A stretch of 64,000 nt of DNA from Macrococcus sp. DPC7161 (GCF_004117835.1 NZ_SDSC01000001.1:310001-374000), one strand, 5' to 3'. Counted from the stretch's first letter, positions 10,164 to 19,877 are shown. Program-made: numbers and translations. The notes: a model not told the origin generated them from the sequence alone.

Positions 10164-11392
10164 CCATAAAGCCACATATTATTCAATCAACACAATTTAA
10201 AACGAATTCGATTGTTATAAAGTTTAAAGCACCATTAAATGAAAATACGATGAGCCAAAGAGCGATCTTAGCGAAACTATTAACGCGAATTACTAAGAAA
10301 TATCCTACAGATCAATCATTAATTAATCATTTGAGTGATTTATATGGTGCACATCTCTATTCAAATGTATTGAAACAAAACAATACTCACGTGATTACAA
10401 TTGGTATTGATTTTATTCAAAATCGCTATTTAGACCAACCAATGTATCTTGTTGAGGAAGCATTTAAATTACTTAACGAAGTGGTCTTTCATCCTTGTTT
10501 TGATGAGAATCAGTTCGATAATAGAGCTTTTAATCAAGAGAAGCGCTTAATGTTAAACAAATATGAAGCAATAAAAGATAATAAAGGCCAATACAGTTTT
10601 TATCAATTGTTATCAAATATGTTTAAAGATGAAGCATATCAATATCCAAGTTTTGGATCTAAATCACACTTACTATCATTGAACAATGAAGATATATTTC
10701 AGGCTTATCAATCAATGTTAGCAAATGACGAAAAACATATTTATGTGTGTGGTGATGTGGAGCCAACAGACATTCAAAAATATATTGAACAATACTTACC
10801 ACTAAAAAGTTATCCTGTGAATATGCCACTGATTCGTTTAGAAGATAGTGAAAATCCATTAATTGTTGATGTTGGACAAACGCAACAAGCAAGATTAAAT
10901 ATTGGATTGACATTTGAAATTAATGAAACGAAAGATTATTTTGCATTTTTAGTGATGAACCAGCTTTTTGGTGGTGATACAATGAGTTTATTATTTACTA
11001 ATGTACGTGAAAAACTTAGTTTAGCGTATCAAATACATAGTCAAGTCGATGCAAGAAGTGGCTTTTTATTCGTATTAAGCGGTGTTAAAAATGATCAATA
11101 CATTCAAGCGATAGACACCATTAAAGTGCAATTTGATAAATTACAAAAAGGTGAATTTGATGTATCACTTTTGGAGACTGCTAAAAGAATGCTGAAAAAC
11201 CATAAATTAGAATCATTTGATCGTCCAAAAGGATATATTGAATCTGCATTTTCTAACACCTATGTGATGCCCCATACAAAAGAAGCATGGCTAGAAGGTA
11301 TAACTAATGTGGATGTTGATGAAGTTGTTCGAATTGCATTAACAGGTAAATTTCATACAATTTATTGTTTAACAAGTGAGGTGTCATCATGA
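10160..11392 (+). CDS. M16-family protein, catalytically degenerate (YmfF-like)
   Basis: A 410-residue protein with M16 fold features (LSDLYGAHLYSNV, MNQLFGGDTMSLLFTNVREKLSLAYQIHS in pieces typical of the C-terminal half). No HxxEH zinc motif is present at the N-terminal position. It is the usual inactive partner of the next gene's product. In M16B enzymes one active and one inactive subunit or half form a clamshell. Start ATG overlaps the GntR stop and follows AAGGAGT. Role unknown; it is the ymfF of Bacillus by order and sequence type. Confidence 0.87.
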   Translation: MTIKPHIIQSTQFKTNSIVIKFKAPLNENTMSQRAILAKLLTRITKKYPTDQSLINHLSDLYGAHLYSNVLKQNNTHVITIGIDFIQNRYLDQPMYLVEEAFKLLNEVVFHPCFDENQFDNRAFNQEKRLMLNKYEAIKDNKGQYSFYQLLSNMFKDEAYQYPSFGSKSHLLSLNNEDIFQAYQSMLANDEKHIYVCGDVEPTDIQKYIEQYLPLKSYPVNMPLIRLEDSENPLIVDVGQTQQARLNIGLTFEINETKDYFAFLVMNQLFGGDTMSLLFTNVREKLSLAYQIHSQVDARSGFLFVLSGVKNDQYIQAIDTIKVQFDKLQKGEFDVSLLETAKRMLKNHKLESFDRPKGYIESAFSNTYVMPHTKEAWLEGITNVDVDEVVRIALTGKFHTIYCLTSEVSS

Positions 11393-12648
11393 AACAATTT
11401 TATGAAGATGTCAACGAAACGGTCGTTGAAACGACATTAAAAAATGGCATGCCTTTATATATTATTGAAAAACCTGGTTTTACTAAGTCATATGCTGCAA
11501 TTACTGCTAATTACGGATCATTGCATAATGATTTTGTAACATCTACTGGTGAACTGATTCGTAATCCTAAGGGAATCGCACATTTTCTTGAGCATAAAAT
11601 GTTTGAAAAAGAAGATGGAGATATGTTTAATGCATTTTCATTAAATGGCGCTTCAGCGAATGCATTCACTTCATATGATCGAACAAGTTATTTGTTTACA
11701 ACAGTGGAATCATTAAAAGAAAATTTGTTGACATTAATTCAAATGATTGAAAATCCATATTTTACGGAAGATACCGTACAAAAAGAAATGGGTATTATTG
11801 AAGAAGAAATAAAAATGTATCAAGACCAGCCAAATTATAGATTATATCATCAAACGATTAATGCAATGTACCATTATCATCCAGTCAAATATGATATTGC
11901 GGGTTCTATAGAAAGTATTAATCAAATTACTGCTGAAAAACTTTATGATTGTTATCATGCTTTTTATCATCCAAGTAATATGATGATGGTCGTTGCTGGG
12001 GACTTTAACAGTGATGAAATGATTGCATTTATTAATGATCATGTAACAGTACAAGATGCTATAGAAATTCCTAAAACTGAGACTATTGAAGAACCCAATG
12101 AAGTTGTGAAACCGTTTATTGAGTCTCATTTAGGTGTTCAAATGCCGAAACTAATGATTGGTATTAAATCTAATTTACATAAAAAATCTCAAGATATGAT
12201 TAAATATGAGTTATTAATGTTTTTTGCAATGGATATGCTTTTTGGTGAACAAACTACATTTTATCAATTATTATTAGATGAAGAATTGATTGACGATACT
12301 TTTGGATTTAACTTTACAATTGAACCAACTTTTTCTCACTTCTTTATAGCGGGATCAACGACAAATCCGGATTTATTAAAAGAAAAAATTATTAATAGAT
12401 TACAAGATACAGATTGTTTGAATGATGTAGCACACTTCAATCGCCTTAAAAGACATACTTTAGGAGAGCACGTTTCTAGTATGAATGCACCTGAAGTGAT
12501 ATGTAATCAATTTATAAAATATAAAATAAGCGGTGCAGATTATTTTGATTTAATTCCAATCTTACAGCAATTAAACATGGAAGAAATGATTGAAGTATTT
12601 AAAGATGCCTTTGATTTTGATCAAATTGTGGATAGTAGAGTATTATGA
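11389..12648 (+). CDS. M16-family zinc peptidase (YmfH-like)
   Basis: A 419-residue peptidase with an intact inverted zinc motif HFLEH at 65-69 and the downstream acidic region EKEMGIIEEEIKMYQD. It overlaps the preceding gene by ATGA, so the active and inactive M16 subunits are translationally coupled and probably form a heterodimer (inference). No signal peptide or membrane segment. In Bacillus the ymfFH pair sits in the same cluster; physiological substrate not known. Confidence 0.89.
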   Translation: MKQFYEDVNETVVETTLKNGMPLYIIEKPGFTKSYAAITANYGSLHNDFVTSTGELIRNPKGIAHFLEHKMFEKEDGDMFNAFSLNGASANAFTSYDRTSYLFTTVESLKENLLTLIQMIENPYFTEDTVQKEMGIIEEEIKMYQDQPNYRLYHQTINAMYHYHPVKYDIAGSIESINQITAEKLYDCYHAFYHPSNMMMVVAGDFNSDEMIAFINDHVTVQDAIEIPKTETIEEPNEVVKPFIESHLGVQMPKLMIGIKSNLHKKSQDMIKYELLMFFAMDMLFGEQTTFYQLLLDEELIDDTFGFNFTIEPTFSHFFIAGSTTNPDLLKEKIINRLQDTDCLNDVAHFNRLKRHTLGEHVSSMNAPEVICNQFIKYKISGADYFDLIPILQQLNMEEMIEVFKDAFDFDQIVDSRVL

Positions 12649-13364
12649 GCAAATATTTAATTATTGGAGCAAGTGGTGATATTGGTTCAGCAATTACTAA
12701 ATCACTCATTCAAAAAGGTCATGATTTAATCATTCATCATAATCAAACACCAATTGAACAACTTCAAAGTCAGTTTAAATCTATGAATGGCCAACAATCC
12801 ATTCAATATATTAAAATAGATTTATCTAAAGGCATGGAGGATAATCCTTTTAATCATGCGTTGGATGATATTGATGGCGTTATATATGTCGCTGGTACCT
12901 CAAGTTTCCAAATGGTTCAAGACATCACAAGTACTTTAATGTATGAACAATTCCATATTCATTATTTTAATCTTGTTAAAATCATTCAATTTTCAATGAG
13001 CGGATTATTACAATCCGAAAATGGCAGAATTATTGTAATAAGCTCTATTTGGGGCGAAACAGGCGCGAGTTTAGAATCGCTATACAGTAGTATGAAGAGC
13101 GCACAAATAGGATTGGTAAAATCTTTAGCAAAGGAATTGGCCCTTTCGAATATTACTGTAAATGCTATAACGCCAGGTTTGGTGGACGGGCATATGACCA
13201 ATGCACTTAATGAGGAAGATGTGAAAGCTTTATTAGAAGAAATTCCGCAAGGACAACTTATCCAACCAGAAAAAATTGCACATACTGTTCAATACTTATT
13301 ACATCCAAATGCGAGTAATGTCACAGGTACAATTCAACGCGTAAATGCAGGTTGGTTAATATAG
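12645..13364 (+). CDS. short-chain dehydrogenase/reductase (YmfI-like)
   Basis: A 239-residue classical SDR. The nucleotide loop is GASGDIGS near the N-terminus, a variant of TGxxxGIG; the catalytic Ser lies in IISSIWG and YSSMK is the YxxxK motif. Ends with the usual TGxxxxVNxGW-like VTGTIQRVNAGW. The start overlaps the ymfH stop (ATGA). Substrate unknown; annotated elsewhere as 3-oxoacyl-ACP reductase-like, which is not shown here. Confidence 0.86.
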   Translation: MSKYLIIGASGDIGSAITKSLIQKGHDLIIHHNQTPIEQLQSQFKSMNGQQSIQYIKIDLSKGMEDNPFNHALDDIDGVIYVAGTSSFQMVQDITSTLMYEQFHIHYFNLVKIIQFSMSGLLQSENGRIIVISSIWGETGASLESLYSSMKSAQIGLVKSLAKELALSNITVNAITPGLVDGHMTNALNEEDVKALLEEIPQGQLIQPEKIAHTVQYLLHPNASNVTGTIQRVNAGWLI

Positions 13365-13375
13365 GGGGAATTCGT

Positions 13376-14164
13376 ATGACGACATTTAAAGAATGGTATT
13401 TAGAATATGAAATTAAAGTAAATCGAGCTGGTTTGTTAGGGGACGTATCAAGTTTATTGGGTTCATTAGGCATTAATATCATAACAATTAACGGTGTTGA
13501 TCAAGGACGAAGAGGTTTATTGATCAAAACAGTGGACTTAGAACGTATTGAGCGATTTGAAAATATTATTGAGCAATTAGATGATATTGAAATTACAAAG
13601 TTGAGAACACCGCAATTAAGAGACCGTCTGGCTGTGAGACATGGTCGATACATTAAAAGAGATGTCGATGATAAAAAAACTTTCCGTTTTATTCGTAAAG
13701 AATTAGGTATTTTAGTTGATTTTATGGCGGAGTTATTTAAAGAAGATGGCCATTGTTTAATTGGGATTAGAGGAATGCCTCGCGTTGGTAAAACGGAGTC
13801 AATTGTGGCTGCTAGTGTTTGTGCACATAAAAAATGGCTATTTATTTCATCAACGATGATTAAACAAACTGTAAGAAGCTCATTACTTAAAGGTGAGTAT
13901 GATCAAAAATATGTATATATTATTGATGGGGCATTAAGTGTAAAGCAAAAAGATGAAAAACATAAGCAATTAATACGCGAAGTCATGAATTTACCGACTG
14001 TAAAAGTGATTGAACATCCAGATTTATTTGTTGAAAATACAGAATATACTTTAGATGATTTCGATTATATTATAGAATTAAGAGAACATGATGAACAAGA
14101 AATCACATATGAACAAATATCAAAGAATAATTTGTTCGATCATGATGAATTTGCGTTTTTCTAA
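13376..14164 (+). CDS. YmfK-family protein (DUF3388) with ACT-like and P-loop regions
   Basis: A 262-residue protein. N-terminal ACT-like segment (YEIKVNRAGLLGDVSSLLG, about 10-75) suggests small-molecule sensing. A second region has GIRGMPRVGKTES, which fits a Walker A loop (GxxxxGKT). ATG 13376 follows AGGGGGAA and starts just after the SDR stop; earlier in-frame codons overlap that gene. It sits in the order found in Bacillus (ymfI-ymfK-ymfM-pgsA). Function unknown. Confidence 0.82.
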   Translation: MTTFKEWYLEYEIKVNRAGLLGDVSSLLGSLGINIITINGVDQGRRGLLIKTVDLERIERFENIIEQLDDIEITKLRTPQLRDRLAVRHGRYIKRDVDDKKTFRFIRKELGILVDFMAELFKEDGHCLIGIRGMPRVGKTESIVAASVCAHKKWLFISSTMIKQTVRSSLLKGEYDQKYVYIIDGALSVKQKDEKHKQLIREVMNLPTVKVIEHPDLFVENTEYTLDDFDYIIELREHDEQEITYEQISKNNLFDHDEFAFF

Positions 14165-14179
14165 TAAGGAGGTTAACGT

Positions 14180-15034
14180 GTGAAGATAGGACAAGTTTTA
14201 CGCTCTAAACGTGAATCGTTAGGAATGACGCTTGTTGATTTAGAAAAGAAAATCAGTATTCAAAAAAAATTCATTGAACTGATTGAAAAAAATGAATTCG
14301 ATAAGTTGCCTAATCCAGATTATACAAAAGGATTCATTGAAAAATATGCGACAAGTGTTAATTTAAACGCTCAAGCGCTATTAGAAAAACATCATGATGA
14401 ATTACCAAATAAAACGATTAGTGCTAAAGATGCAATCATCCAAATAAAAAAATCAGATAAAGTGAAAAAGCCAGATATTTCAGCTCAAAAGTTGTTATTA
14501 ATGCTTTTAGGAATTCTATTGGTACTCTTTGCGGTTTGGTTTATTTGCTCAGAATTGATATTTACTAACAAAGACAATTCATTTCAAGCAAAAAACATCA
14601 ACGAAAGTAGAAACGTTTCTATAGAAACTCCAAAAGAAGAGACTTCTAAAACTGCTAAAAATGATAACGAAAAAAAATCAGAGTCAAAGGATAAACAAGT
14701 AGAGCCAAAAGACACTAAAGCAAATATTACTTATAAGTCATTTGATGGATCTGTACTGGCTTATGAAGTAAATGCTAAAGAAGCGATTAAGATTAAGATA
14801 GATTCTAAAACCCCAACATGGGTGCAAATGTATGATGATCAAAAAAAGACTTATGCATATAAGCAAATCAATTCAAGTGAATACGAAATTGATAAAGATG
14901 CAAAAAATGTAATATTAATTTCAGGTAACTCAACAGCGCTGAATGTTTTTATTGATGGTCAGAAAATTTCAGTACCAAATGCAGCACAAAATTTAATCAC
15001 AAGAACGTATTACTTTACGATTATAAAAAAGTAG
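14180..15034 (+). CDS. RodZ-like helix-turn-helix membrane protein (YmfM-like)
   Basis: A 284-residue bitopic protein. N-terminal HTH_25 domain (about 1-70, GQVLRSKRESLGMTLVDLEK), one membrane helix at about 105-127, a Lys/Glu-rich linker (about 135-185), then an extracytoplasmic beta domain of the DUF4115/RodZ type (about 190-280). Starts with GTG 14180 after a full AAGGAGGT site. In rods RodZ links MreB to the wall machinery. Staphylococci are cocci, so its role here is open. Confidence 0.85.
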   Translation: MKIGQVLRSKRESLGMTLVDLEKKISIQKKFIELIEKNEFDKLPNPDYTKGFIEKYATSVNLNAQALLEKHHDELPNKTISAKDAIIQIKKSDKVKKPDISAQKLLLMLLGILLVLFAVWFICSELIFTNKDNSFQAKNINESRNVSIETPKEETSKTAKNDNEKKSESKDKQVEPKDTKANITYKSFDGSVLAYEVNAKEAIKIKIDSKTPTWVQMYDDQKKTYAYKQINSSEYEIDKDAKNVILISGNSTALNVFIDGQKISVPNAAQNLITRTYYFTIIKK

Positions 15035-15135
15035 ATTGATGAGTTAAGATTTATTCATATAATTTGTTTATAAGCGTTATTTTTGAAATAGAAATAACTA
15101 TCAAATATTTAAAAAGACGAGAAAGTAGGAAAATC

Positions 15136-15717
15136 ATGAATATCCCAAATCAAATTACGATTGCTCGTATTTTATTAATACCAGTAATCATCGTATTTTT
15201 ATTGGCCGATTTTAATATGGGACAAACACATATTTTAGGTGGAGACACAATTCGTATTGAACAAGTGATTGGTGCAAGTATTTTTATCTTTGCATCACTT
15301 ACTGACTGGGTAGATGGCTACTTAGCAAGAAAATGGAACCTTGTTTCTAACATGGGTAAATTCTTAGATCCATTAGCGGATAAATTACTTGTTTCTAGTG
15401 GTCTTATTGTATTAGTAGAATTAGGAGCAATTCCATCATGGATGGCTATTGTGATTATTGCAAGAGAATTTGCGGTAACGGGTTTACGTTTATTACAAAT
15501 TGAACAAGGATTTGTTTCAGCAGCAGGTCAATTAGGTAAAATTAAAACAGCAGTAACGATGGTTGCAATGACATTATTATTACTAAATGAACCATTTAAA
15601 TCAGCGATTGGATTCGGTTTAGGTTATCCATTGATGTATGTTGCTGTATTCTTTACGATTTTATCAGGAATTGAATATTTCTATCATGGTAGAAATGTAT
15701 TCACAAATTCTAAATAA
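15136..15717 (+). CDS. pgsA: CDP-diacylglycerol-glycerol-3-phosphate 3-phosphatidyltransferase
   Basis: A 193-residue integral membrane enzyme making phosphatidylglycerol phosphate, the first committed step to phosphatidylglycerol and cardiolipin. The CDP-alcohol phosphatidyltransferase motif is complete: D57, D60-G61, A64-R65, G74, D78 and D82 ([10 protein letters not shown] ... [10 protein letters not shown]). About five membrane segments. ATG 15136 is chosen over an upstream ATG at 15064: AGTAGGA precedes it and the length then equals known PgsA. In S. aureus the next gene is cinA; here it is absent. Confidence 0.95.
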   Translation: MNIPNQITIARILLIPVIIVFLLADFNMGQTHILGGDTIRIEQVIGASIFIFASLTDWVDGYLARKWNLVSNMGKFLDPLADKLLVSSGLIVLVELGAIPSWMAIVIIAREFAVTGLRLLQIEQGFVSAAGQLGKIKTAVTMVAMTLLLLNEPFKSAIGFGLGYPLMYVAVFFTILSGIEYFYHGRNVFTNSK

Positions 15718-15738
15718 TAAATCTCATAATGATCAAAT

Positions 15739-15768
15739 GAAGTGGAAATTAATTTTCACTTCTTTTTT
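15739..15768 (+). terminator. terminator after pgsA
   Basis: GAAGTGGAAA / TTTTCACTTC stem followed by six T. Flanking TGATCAAAT and ATTTGGTCA can extend the pairing outside the T-run. Confidence 0.8.
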
Positions 15769-15907
15769 ATTTGGTCATATAATTAAACTTTAAAATTAAG
15801 AAAAGCTAAAATTCAATTTTTTGATAAAAATTTTAATGAAAATAGAACATATGTAGCCTGTTTTTAAAAAAATACTTTTGAAAATTGAATTTTTGGAACA
15901 AAATACA

Positions 15908-15921
15908 CAAACAAACGTTCG
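15908..15921 (+). promoter_or_regulatory. LexA (SOS) box of recA
   Basis: CAAACAAACGTTCG matches the Gram-positive SOS consensus CGAACRNRYGTTYG except at position 2. It lies just upstream of the -35, where LexA would block RNA polymerase. Confidence 0.75.
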
Positions 15922-15929
15922 CTTTTTGC

Positions 15930-15958
15930 TTGCTTATTTTTATGATTCAAAGTATAGT
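15930..15958 (+). promoter_or_regulatory. recA promoter
   Basis: TTGCTT at 15930-15935, 17-base spacer, TATAGT at 15953-15958. It places the transcript start about 130 bases before the recA ATG. Confidence 0.65.
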
Positions 15959-16094
15959 ATTACTTGTAAAGAAATGAATGGGTATCATTCATATTAAATG
16001 ACATGTGGAAATGGTTGTTATATGATGATTTTTAAGTAACATGTCAGAATTGATTTATTAAAAAATAAAGTTAGCTATTTGCTAGGAGGCTATT

Positions 16095-17150
16095 ATGAAC
16101 GAACGTCAAAAGGCTTTAGACACAGTAATTAAAAATATGGAAAAATCATTCGGTAAAGGTGCCGTTATGAAATTAGGTGAAAATACATCACGTAATGTAT
16201 CAACGATTTCATCTGGTTCTATTACATTAGATAGTGCATTAGGTATAGGTGGTTATCCTAAAGGACGTATCATTGAAGTTTATGGTCCTGAAAGTTCAGG
16301 TAAAACGACTGTTGCATTACATGCAATTGCAGAAGTACAACGTCAAGGTGGGGTAGCGGCATTTATTGATGCAGAGCACGCATTAGATCCTGTTTATGCA
16401 AAAAATTTAGGTGTAGATATTGATAATTTATATTTATCTCAACCTGACCATGGTGAACAAGGTTTAGAAATTGCTGAAGCATTTGTTAGAAGTGGTGCGA
16501 TTGATATCATTGTTGTCGATTCAGTTGCTGCATTAACACCTAAGGCTGAAATTGAAGGTGAAATGGGAGATACGCACGTCGGTTTACAAGCACGTTTAAT
16601 GAGTCAAGCGTTACGTAAATTATCTGGTGCCATTTCTAAATCAAACACGATTGCCATCTTTATTAACCAAATTCGTGAAAAAGTTGGTGTAATGTTTGGT
16701 AACCCAGAAACAACACCTGGTGGTCGTGCATTAAAATTCTATTCATCTATTCGTTTAGAAGTACGTCGTGCTGAACAATTAAAGCAAGGTCAAGATATTG
16801 TTGGTAACCGTACAAAGATTAAAGTAGTTAAAAACAAAGTTGCACCACCATTCCGTGTTGCTGAAGTAGATATCATGTATGGTCAAGGGATTTCTAAAGA
16901 AGGTGAAACCATTGACTTAGGAGTAGAATATGAAATTATTCAAAAATCTGGTGCATGGTATTCATACAATGGGGAACGTATGGGTCAAGGTAAAGAGAAC
17001 GTTAAATCTTATTTAAAAGAAAATCCAGAAATCAATGCTGAAATTGATGCGAAAATTCGTGAAGCGGTTGGTATTGGTTCTGATGAGAAAAAAGAAGAAG
17101 CACCTGCTACACCTGTTGTAGATGATTTATTTGATGACGAATTAATTTAA
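16095..17150 (+). CDS. recA: recombinase RecA
   Basis: A 351-residue strand-exchange ATPase and LexA co-protease. Walker A GPESSGKT is at 64-71; [15 protein letters not shown] and the DNA-binding loops [13 protein letters not shown] are visible; the C-terminal tail is acidic. TAGGAGGC precedes the ATG. It has its own SOS-type promoter and a terminator. In this genome it is not co-transcribed with cinA, which is absent from its usual place directly upstream. Confidence 0.98.
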   Translation: MNERQKALDTVIKNMEKSFGKGAVMKLGENTSRNVSTISSGSITLDSALGIGGYPKGRIIEVYGPESSGKTTVALHAIAEVQRQGGVAAFIDAEHALDPVYAKNLGVDIDNLYLSQPDHGEQGLEIAEAFVRSGAIDIIVVDSVAALTPKAEIEGEMGDTHVGLQARLMSQALRKLSGAISKSNTIAIFINQIREKVGVMFGNPETTPGGRALKFYSSIRLEVRRAEQLKQGQDIVGNRTKIKVVKNKVAPPFRVAEVDIMYGQGISKEGETIDLGVEYEIIQKSGAWYSYNGERMGQGKENVKSYLKENPEINAEIDAKIREAVGIGSDEKKEEAPATPVVDDLFDDELI

Positions 17151-17177
17151 AAAAGAGGAGCAATCCTCTTTTTTTAT
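17150..17177 (+). terminator. terminator after recA
   Basis: AAAAGAGGA gcaa TCCTCTTTT stem with a T-run, starting at the stop codon. Confidence 0.85.
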
Positions 17178-17278
17178 TGGATATTTTTAAGTCATGTAAG
17201 ATTATATTATAATTCTTTGAATTTAATCAGAATAATGAAAATAAACAGTATATAGTGACATTTTATTACTTTGAGTTC

Positions 17279-17308
17279 TTGACAATAAACTTTAATAAAA
17301 CGTACAAT
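17279..17308 (+). promoter_or_regulatory. rny promoter
   Basis: Consensus TTGACA at 17279-17284, 18-base spacer and TACAAT at 17303-17308, about 70 bases before rny. Confidence 0.65.
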
Positions 17309-17377
17309 TAATTTATATATGATGAAAATTGTATATTAAATATTTCTAGATATTAATAAGCAAGAGGAGGTGTTTAT

Positions 17378-18937
17378 GTGAACCTATTAAGCATCTTATT
17401 CATTTTGCTTGGAATAATTCTAGGTGTTGTGGTTGGTTATTTAATCGCAAAATCGAGCTTAACTAACAAACAAATGCAAGCGAGAACATCAGCTGAGCAT
17501 ATTATTAGTGAAGCACACAAAGAAGCTGAAAGTCTAAAGAAGGAAAAGTTACTTGAAGCTAAAGAAGAGTATACTTTAAGAAGCGATCGTTTAGAAGAAG
17601 ATTACAAAGAACGACGCGCTGAACTTTCAAGACAAGAAGCGAGATTACTTCAAAAAGAAGAAAACTTAGATCGAAAAAGTGATATCTTAGATAAAAAAGA
17701 TGAACTTTTAGAACAAAAAGAATCGAAAATTGAAGAGAAACAACAACATGTAGATGCGTTAGAGCAAAATGTTCAAGAAATTTTAGTGAAACATGAACAA
17801 GAACTAACACGCATCTCCGGACTGACGCAAGAAGAAGCGAAACAAGAGATTATTGATCAAGTTGAAGAAGAATTATCACATGACATTGCGGTATTGGTTA
17901 AGGAAAAAGAATTAGAAGCTAAGAATACAGTTGATAAAAAAGCAAAAACATTGCTAGCTACAACTGTTCAAAGATTAGCAGCTGATTATACTTCTGAATC
18001 AACAGTGTCTGTCATTAATCTTCCAAACGATGAAATGAAAGGCCGAATTATTGGTCGTGAAGGTCGAAATATCCGAACGCTTGAGACGTTAACAGGGATT
18101 GATTTAATTATTGATGATACACCAGAAGCAGTCATCTTATCGGGATTTGATCCTATTAGAAGAGAAATCGCTAAAACGGCATTAGAAGCATTAGTTTCTG
18201 ATGGAAGAATCCATCCTGGTCGTATTGAAGAAATGGTTGAAAAAGCAAGAAAATCTGTGGATGAAATTATTCGTGAAGCAGGGGAAGCAGCAACTTTCGA
18301 ACTTGGTATTCATAACTTACATCCTGATTTAGTTAAAATTTTAGGACGTATGAAATTTAGAACAAGTTATGGTCAAAACGTTTTACACCATTCTGTAGAG
18401 GTAGCACATTTATCTGGTATGTTAGCAGCAGAATTAGGTGAAGACGTTGCACTGGCAAAGCGTGCGGGATTATTACATGACATTGGAAAAGCAATTGACC
18501 ATGAAGTAGAAGGTTCACACGTTGAAATCGGTGTGGACTTAGCGAAAAAATACAAAGAACACAGTACGGTGATTAATGCAATTCATTCACATCATGGCGA
18601 TGTGGAGCCAACAAGTGTTATTTCAGTATTAGTAGCTGCTGCGGATGCATTAAGTGCTGCTAGACCTGGTGCTAGACGTGAAACATTAGAAAATTACGTG
18701 AAACGTTTAGAAAGACTTGAAGAAATTTCTGAAAGTTATGAAGGTGTAGAAAAATCATTTGCAATTCAAGCAGGTAGAGAAATTCGAATTATCGTATCAC
18801 CTGATGCTGTAGATGATCTTAAAGCACATCGAATGGCAAGAGATATTAAAAATCAAATTGAAGAAGAATTACAATACCCTGGTCATATAAAAGTTACAGT
18901 AGTCCGAGAACTGCGTGCCACAGAATATGCAAAATAA
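17378..18937 (+). CDS. rny: ribonuclease Y
   Basis: A 519-residue membrane-bound endoribonuclease that starts decay of many mRNAs. One membrane helix (about 2-22), a long Glu/Lys-rich coiled coil (about 30-170), a KH domain (about 205-270, [15 protein letters not shown]) and an HD domain ([12 protein letters not shown], metal ligands His-Asp) follow. GTG 17378 is the start: AGAGGAGGT precedes it, and the overlapping ATG at 17376 is followed at once by a stop. The length equals the S. aureus protein, known there as CvfA. Confidence 0.96.
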   Translation: MNLLSILFILLGIILGVVVGYLIAKSSLTNKQMQARTSAEHIISEAHKEAESLKKEKLLEAKEEYTLRSDRLEEDYKERRAELSRQEARLLQKEENLDRKSDILDKKDELLEQKESKIEEKQQHVDALEQNVQEILVKHEQELTRISGLTQEEAKQEIIDQVEEELSHDIAVLVKEKELEAKNTVDKKAKTLLATTVQRLAADYTSESTVSVINLPNDEMKGRIIGREGRNIRTLETLTGIDLIIDDTPEAVILSGFDPIRREIAKTALEALVSDGRIHPGRIEEMVEKARKSVDEIIREAGEAATFELGIHNLHPDLVKILGRMKFRTSYGQNVLHHSVEVAHLSGMLAAELGEDVALAKRAGLLHDIGKAIDHEVEGSHVEIGVDLAKKYKEHSTVINAIHSHHGDVEPTSVISVLVAAADALSAARPGARRETLENYVKRLERLEEISESYEGVEKSFAIQAGREIRIIVSPDAVDDLKAHRMARDIKNQIEEELQYPGHIKVTVVRELRATEYAK

Positions 18938-18941
18938 ACAG

Positions 18942-18976
18942 ATCCTCTAGAACTTCGTGTTCTAGAGGATTTTTTA
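18942..18976 (+). terminator. terminator after rny
   Basis: ATCCTCTAGAAC and GTTCTAGAGGAT form a perfect 12-bp stem around a short TTCGT loop, then six T. Confidence 0.88.
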
Positions 18977-18978
18977 GA

Positions 18979-19007
18979 TTGTGACGAGAAAAAAATTGTG
19001 TTACATT
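18979..19007 (+). promoter_or_regulatory. promoter of the unknown membrane protein gene
   Basis: TTGTGA at 18979-18984, 17-base spacer, TACATT at 19002-19007; 27 bases before the ATG at 19034. Confidence 0.45.
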
Positions 19008-19033
19008 AATTGTAAAAAGGTAAGGAGTGTCAT

Positions 19034-19810
19034 ATGGAGAAAAAATTACAGTTATTTTTATCATCAAGTTTAATGCTTATATTATTGTCATTTTTACCTT
19101 TATATGAAGCTTTTGATATATATAAAAATAAAAGTGATGCGAACAAACAATATATTGTTTCAAATATAACCGTTAATCCTAAAAATATTGATGAAGCGAT
19201 TGCAAAAGGTGTCGATGTTAGCGGTGTAAGTTTTACACATGAATTTATTTCTATGGATAACAAGTCAGTTCTAGTGCATGACTTAAAGGATTACCAACAC
19301 GCTTTTAAGAATAATAAGCTATACACGAGAACAATTGAATACGATAACCAAAAAATCGAAATAGAAGTGGATTTAAAAAAACGTGTTGTAAACAAAATAA
19401 CGATTGATAAGAAAGAAACACATCCAAAAATTAAAGTGAATGAAAATATCAACCAACTACTTGAAAATACTAAAATGCTGTTTGAAAAAGGGCGTATTTC
19501 TGGGAATGCGGGTTTGTTATTAATACATGAAAAAAATGCTTCTTATGAAACGTATTTATTAGCGAATCATCAGGCAAGTCAATATTTTAAACAGAACAAA
19601 GAAGCAATCAAACACAATGGTGTTTGGTTAAATCGTCTTATTGAAGCAGATTTTAAACTTCTAAAAACACAAAAAATGTCACATTATGTTTTTATTTTAT
19701 TTATATTTTATCCATTACTTACAATGATATTTGGTTTATTTTTATTATATATTTGTATAATACGTATACGTTATTTAATTCAACATAAGAAGTTCAAATG
19801 GCTGAAGTGA
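19034..19810 (+). CDS. unknown membrane protein with two terminal membrane helices
   Basis: A 258-residue protein I do not recognise. One hydrophobic segment at about 6-24 and one at about 218-243 flank a polar, Lys/Asn-rich domain of roughly 190 residues that should face outside, with a short basic cytoplasmic tail (RIRYLIQHKKFKWLK). The ATG follows GTAAGGAGTG. It has its own promoter and a terminator whose loop contains the stop codon, so it is a single-gene unit inserted between rny and ymdB. Those two genes are neighbours in S. aureus as I recall it. Confidence 0.75.
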   Translation: MEKKLQLFLSSSLMLILLSFLPLYEAFDIYKNKSDANKQYIVSNITVNPKNIDEAIAKGVDVSGVSFTHEFISMDNKSVLVHDLKDYQHAFKNNKLYTRTIEYDNQKIEIEVDLKKRVVNKITIDKKETHPKIKVNENINQLLENTKMLFEKGRISGNAGLLLIHEKNASYETYLLANHQASQYFKQNKEAIKHNGVWLNRLIEADFKLLKTQKMSHYVFILFIFYPLLTMIFGLFLLYICIIRIRYLIQHKKFKWLK

Positions 19811-19822
19811 TTCAGCCTTTTT
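19800..19822 (+). terminator. terminator overlapping the stop of the unknown gene
   Basis: GGCTGAA gtga TTCAGCC with five T; the TGA stop (19808-19810) lies in the loop. Confidence 0.8.
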
Positions 19823-19877
19823 ATTTTTCAATTTTACATGTTATAGTTTAACAAGAGAATAAATTAAGGAGATACAA

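Larger units (their letters stand above)
15769..16094 (+). other. intergenic region pgsA-recA: AT-rich DNA, SOS box, promoter, structured leader
   Basis: No coding sequence is seen. From 15780 to 15900 the DNA is very AT-rich, with an inverted repeat (AAAATTCAATTTTT near 15808 and its complement near 15885). Then follow the SOS box, the promoter and a leader of about 130 bases. The leader has two inverted repeats: TGAATG/CATTCA at 15975-15991, and TGACATGT at 15999-16006 with ACATGTCA at 16039-16046. No trace of cinA is recognisable. Confidence 0.7.

Noticed and set aside
10160-11392. frameshift or decay in the M16 protein lacking HxxEH
   Set aside because: Full length, open and in an overlapping operon; the inactive subunit is a normal member of the pair.
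15064-15135. N-terminal extension of PgsA
   Set aside because: No ribosome site at 15064; the family starts at MNIPNQIT.
15780-15900. remnant of cinA in the pgsA-recA gap
   Set aside because: No stretch resembles CinA in any frame; only AT-rich DNA with an inverted repeat.
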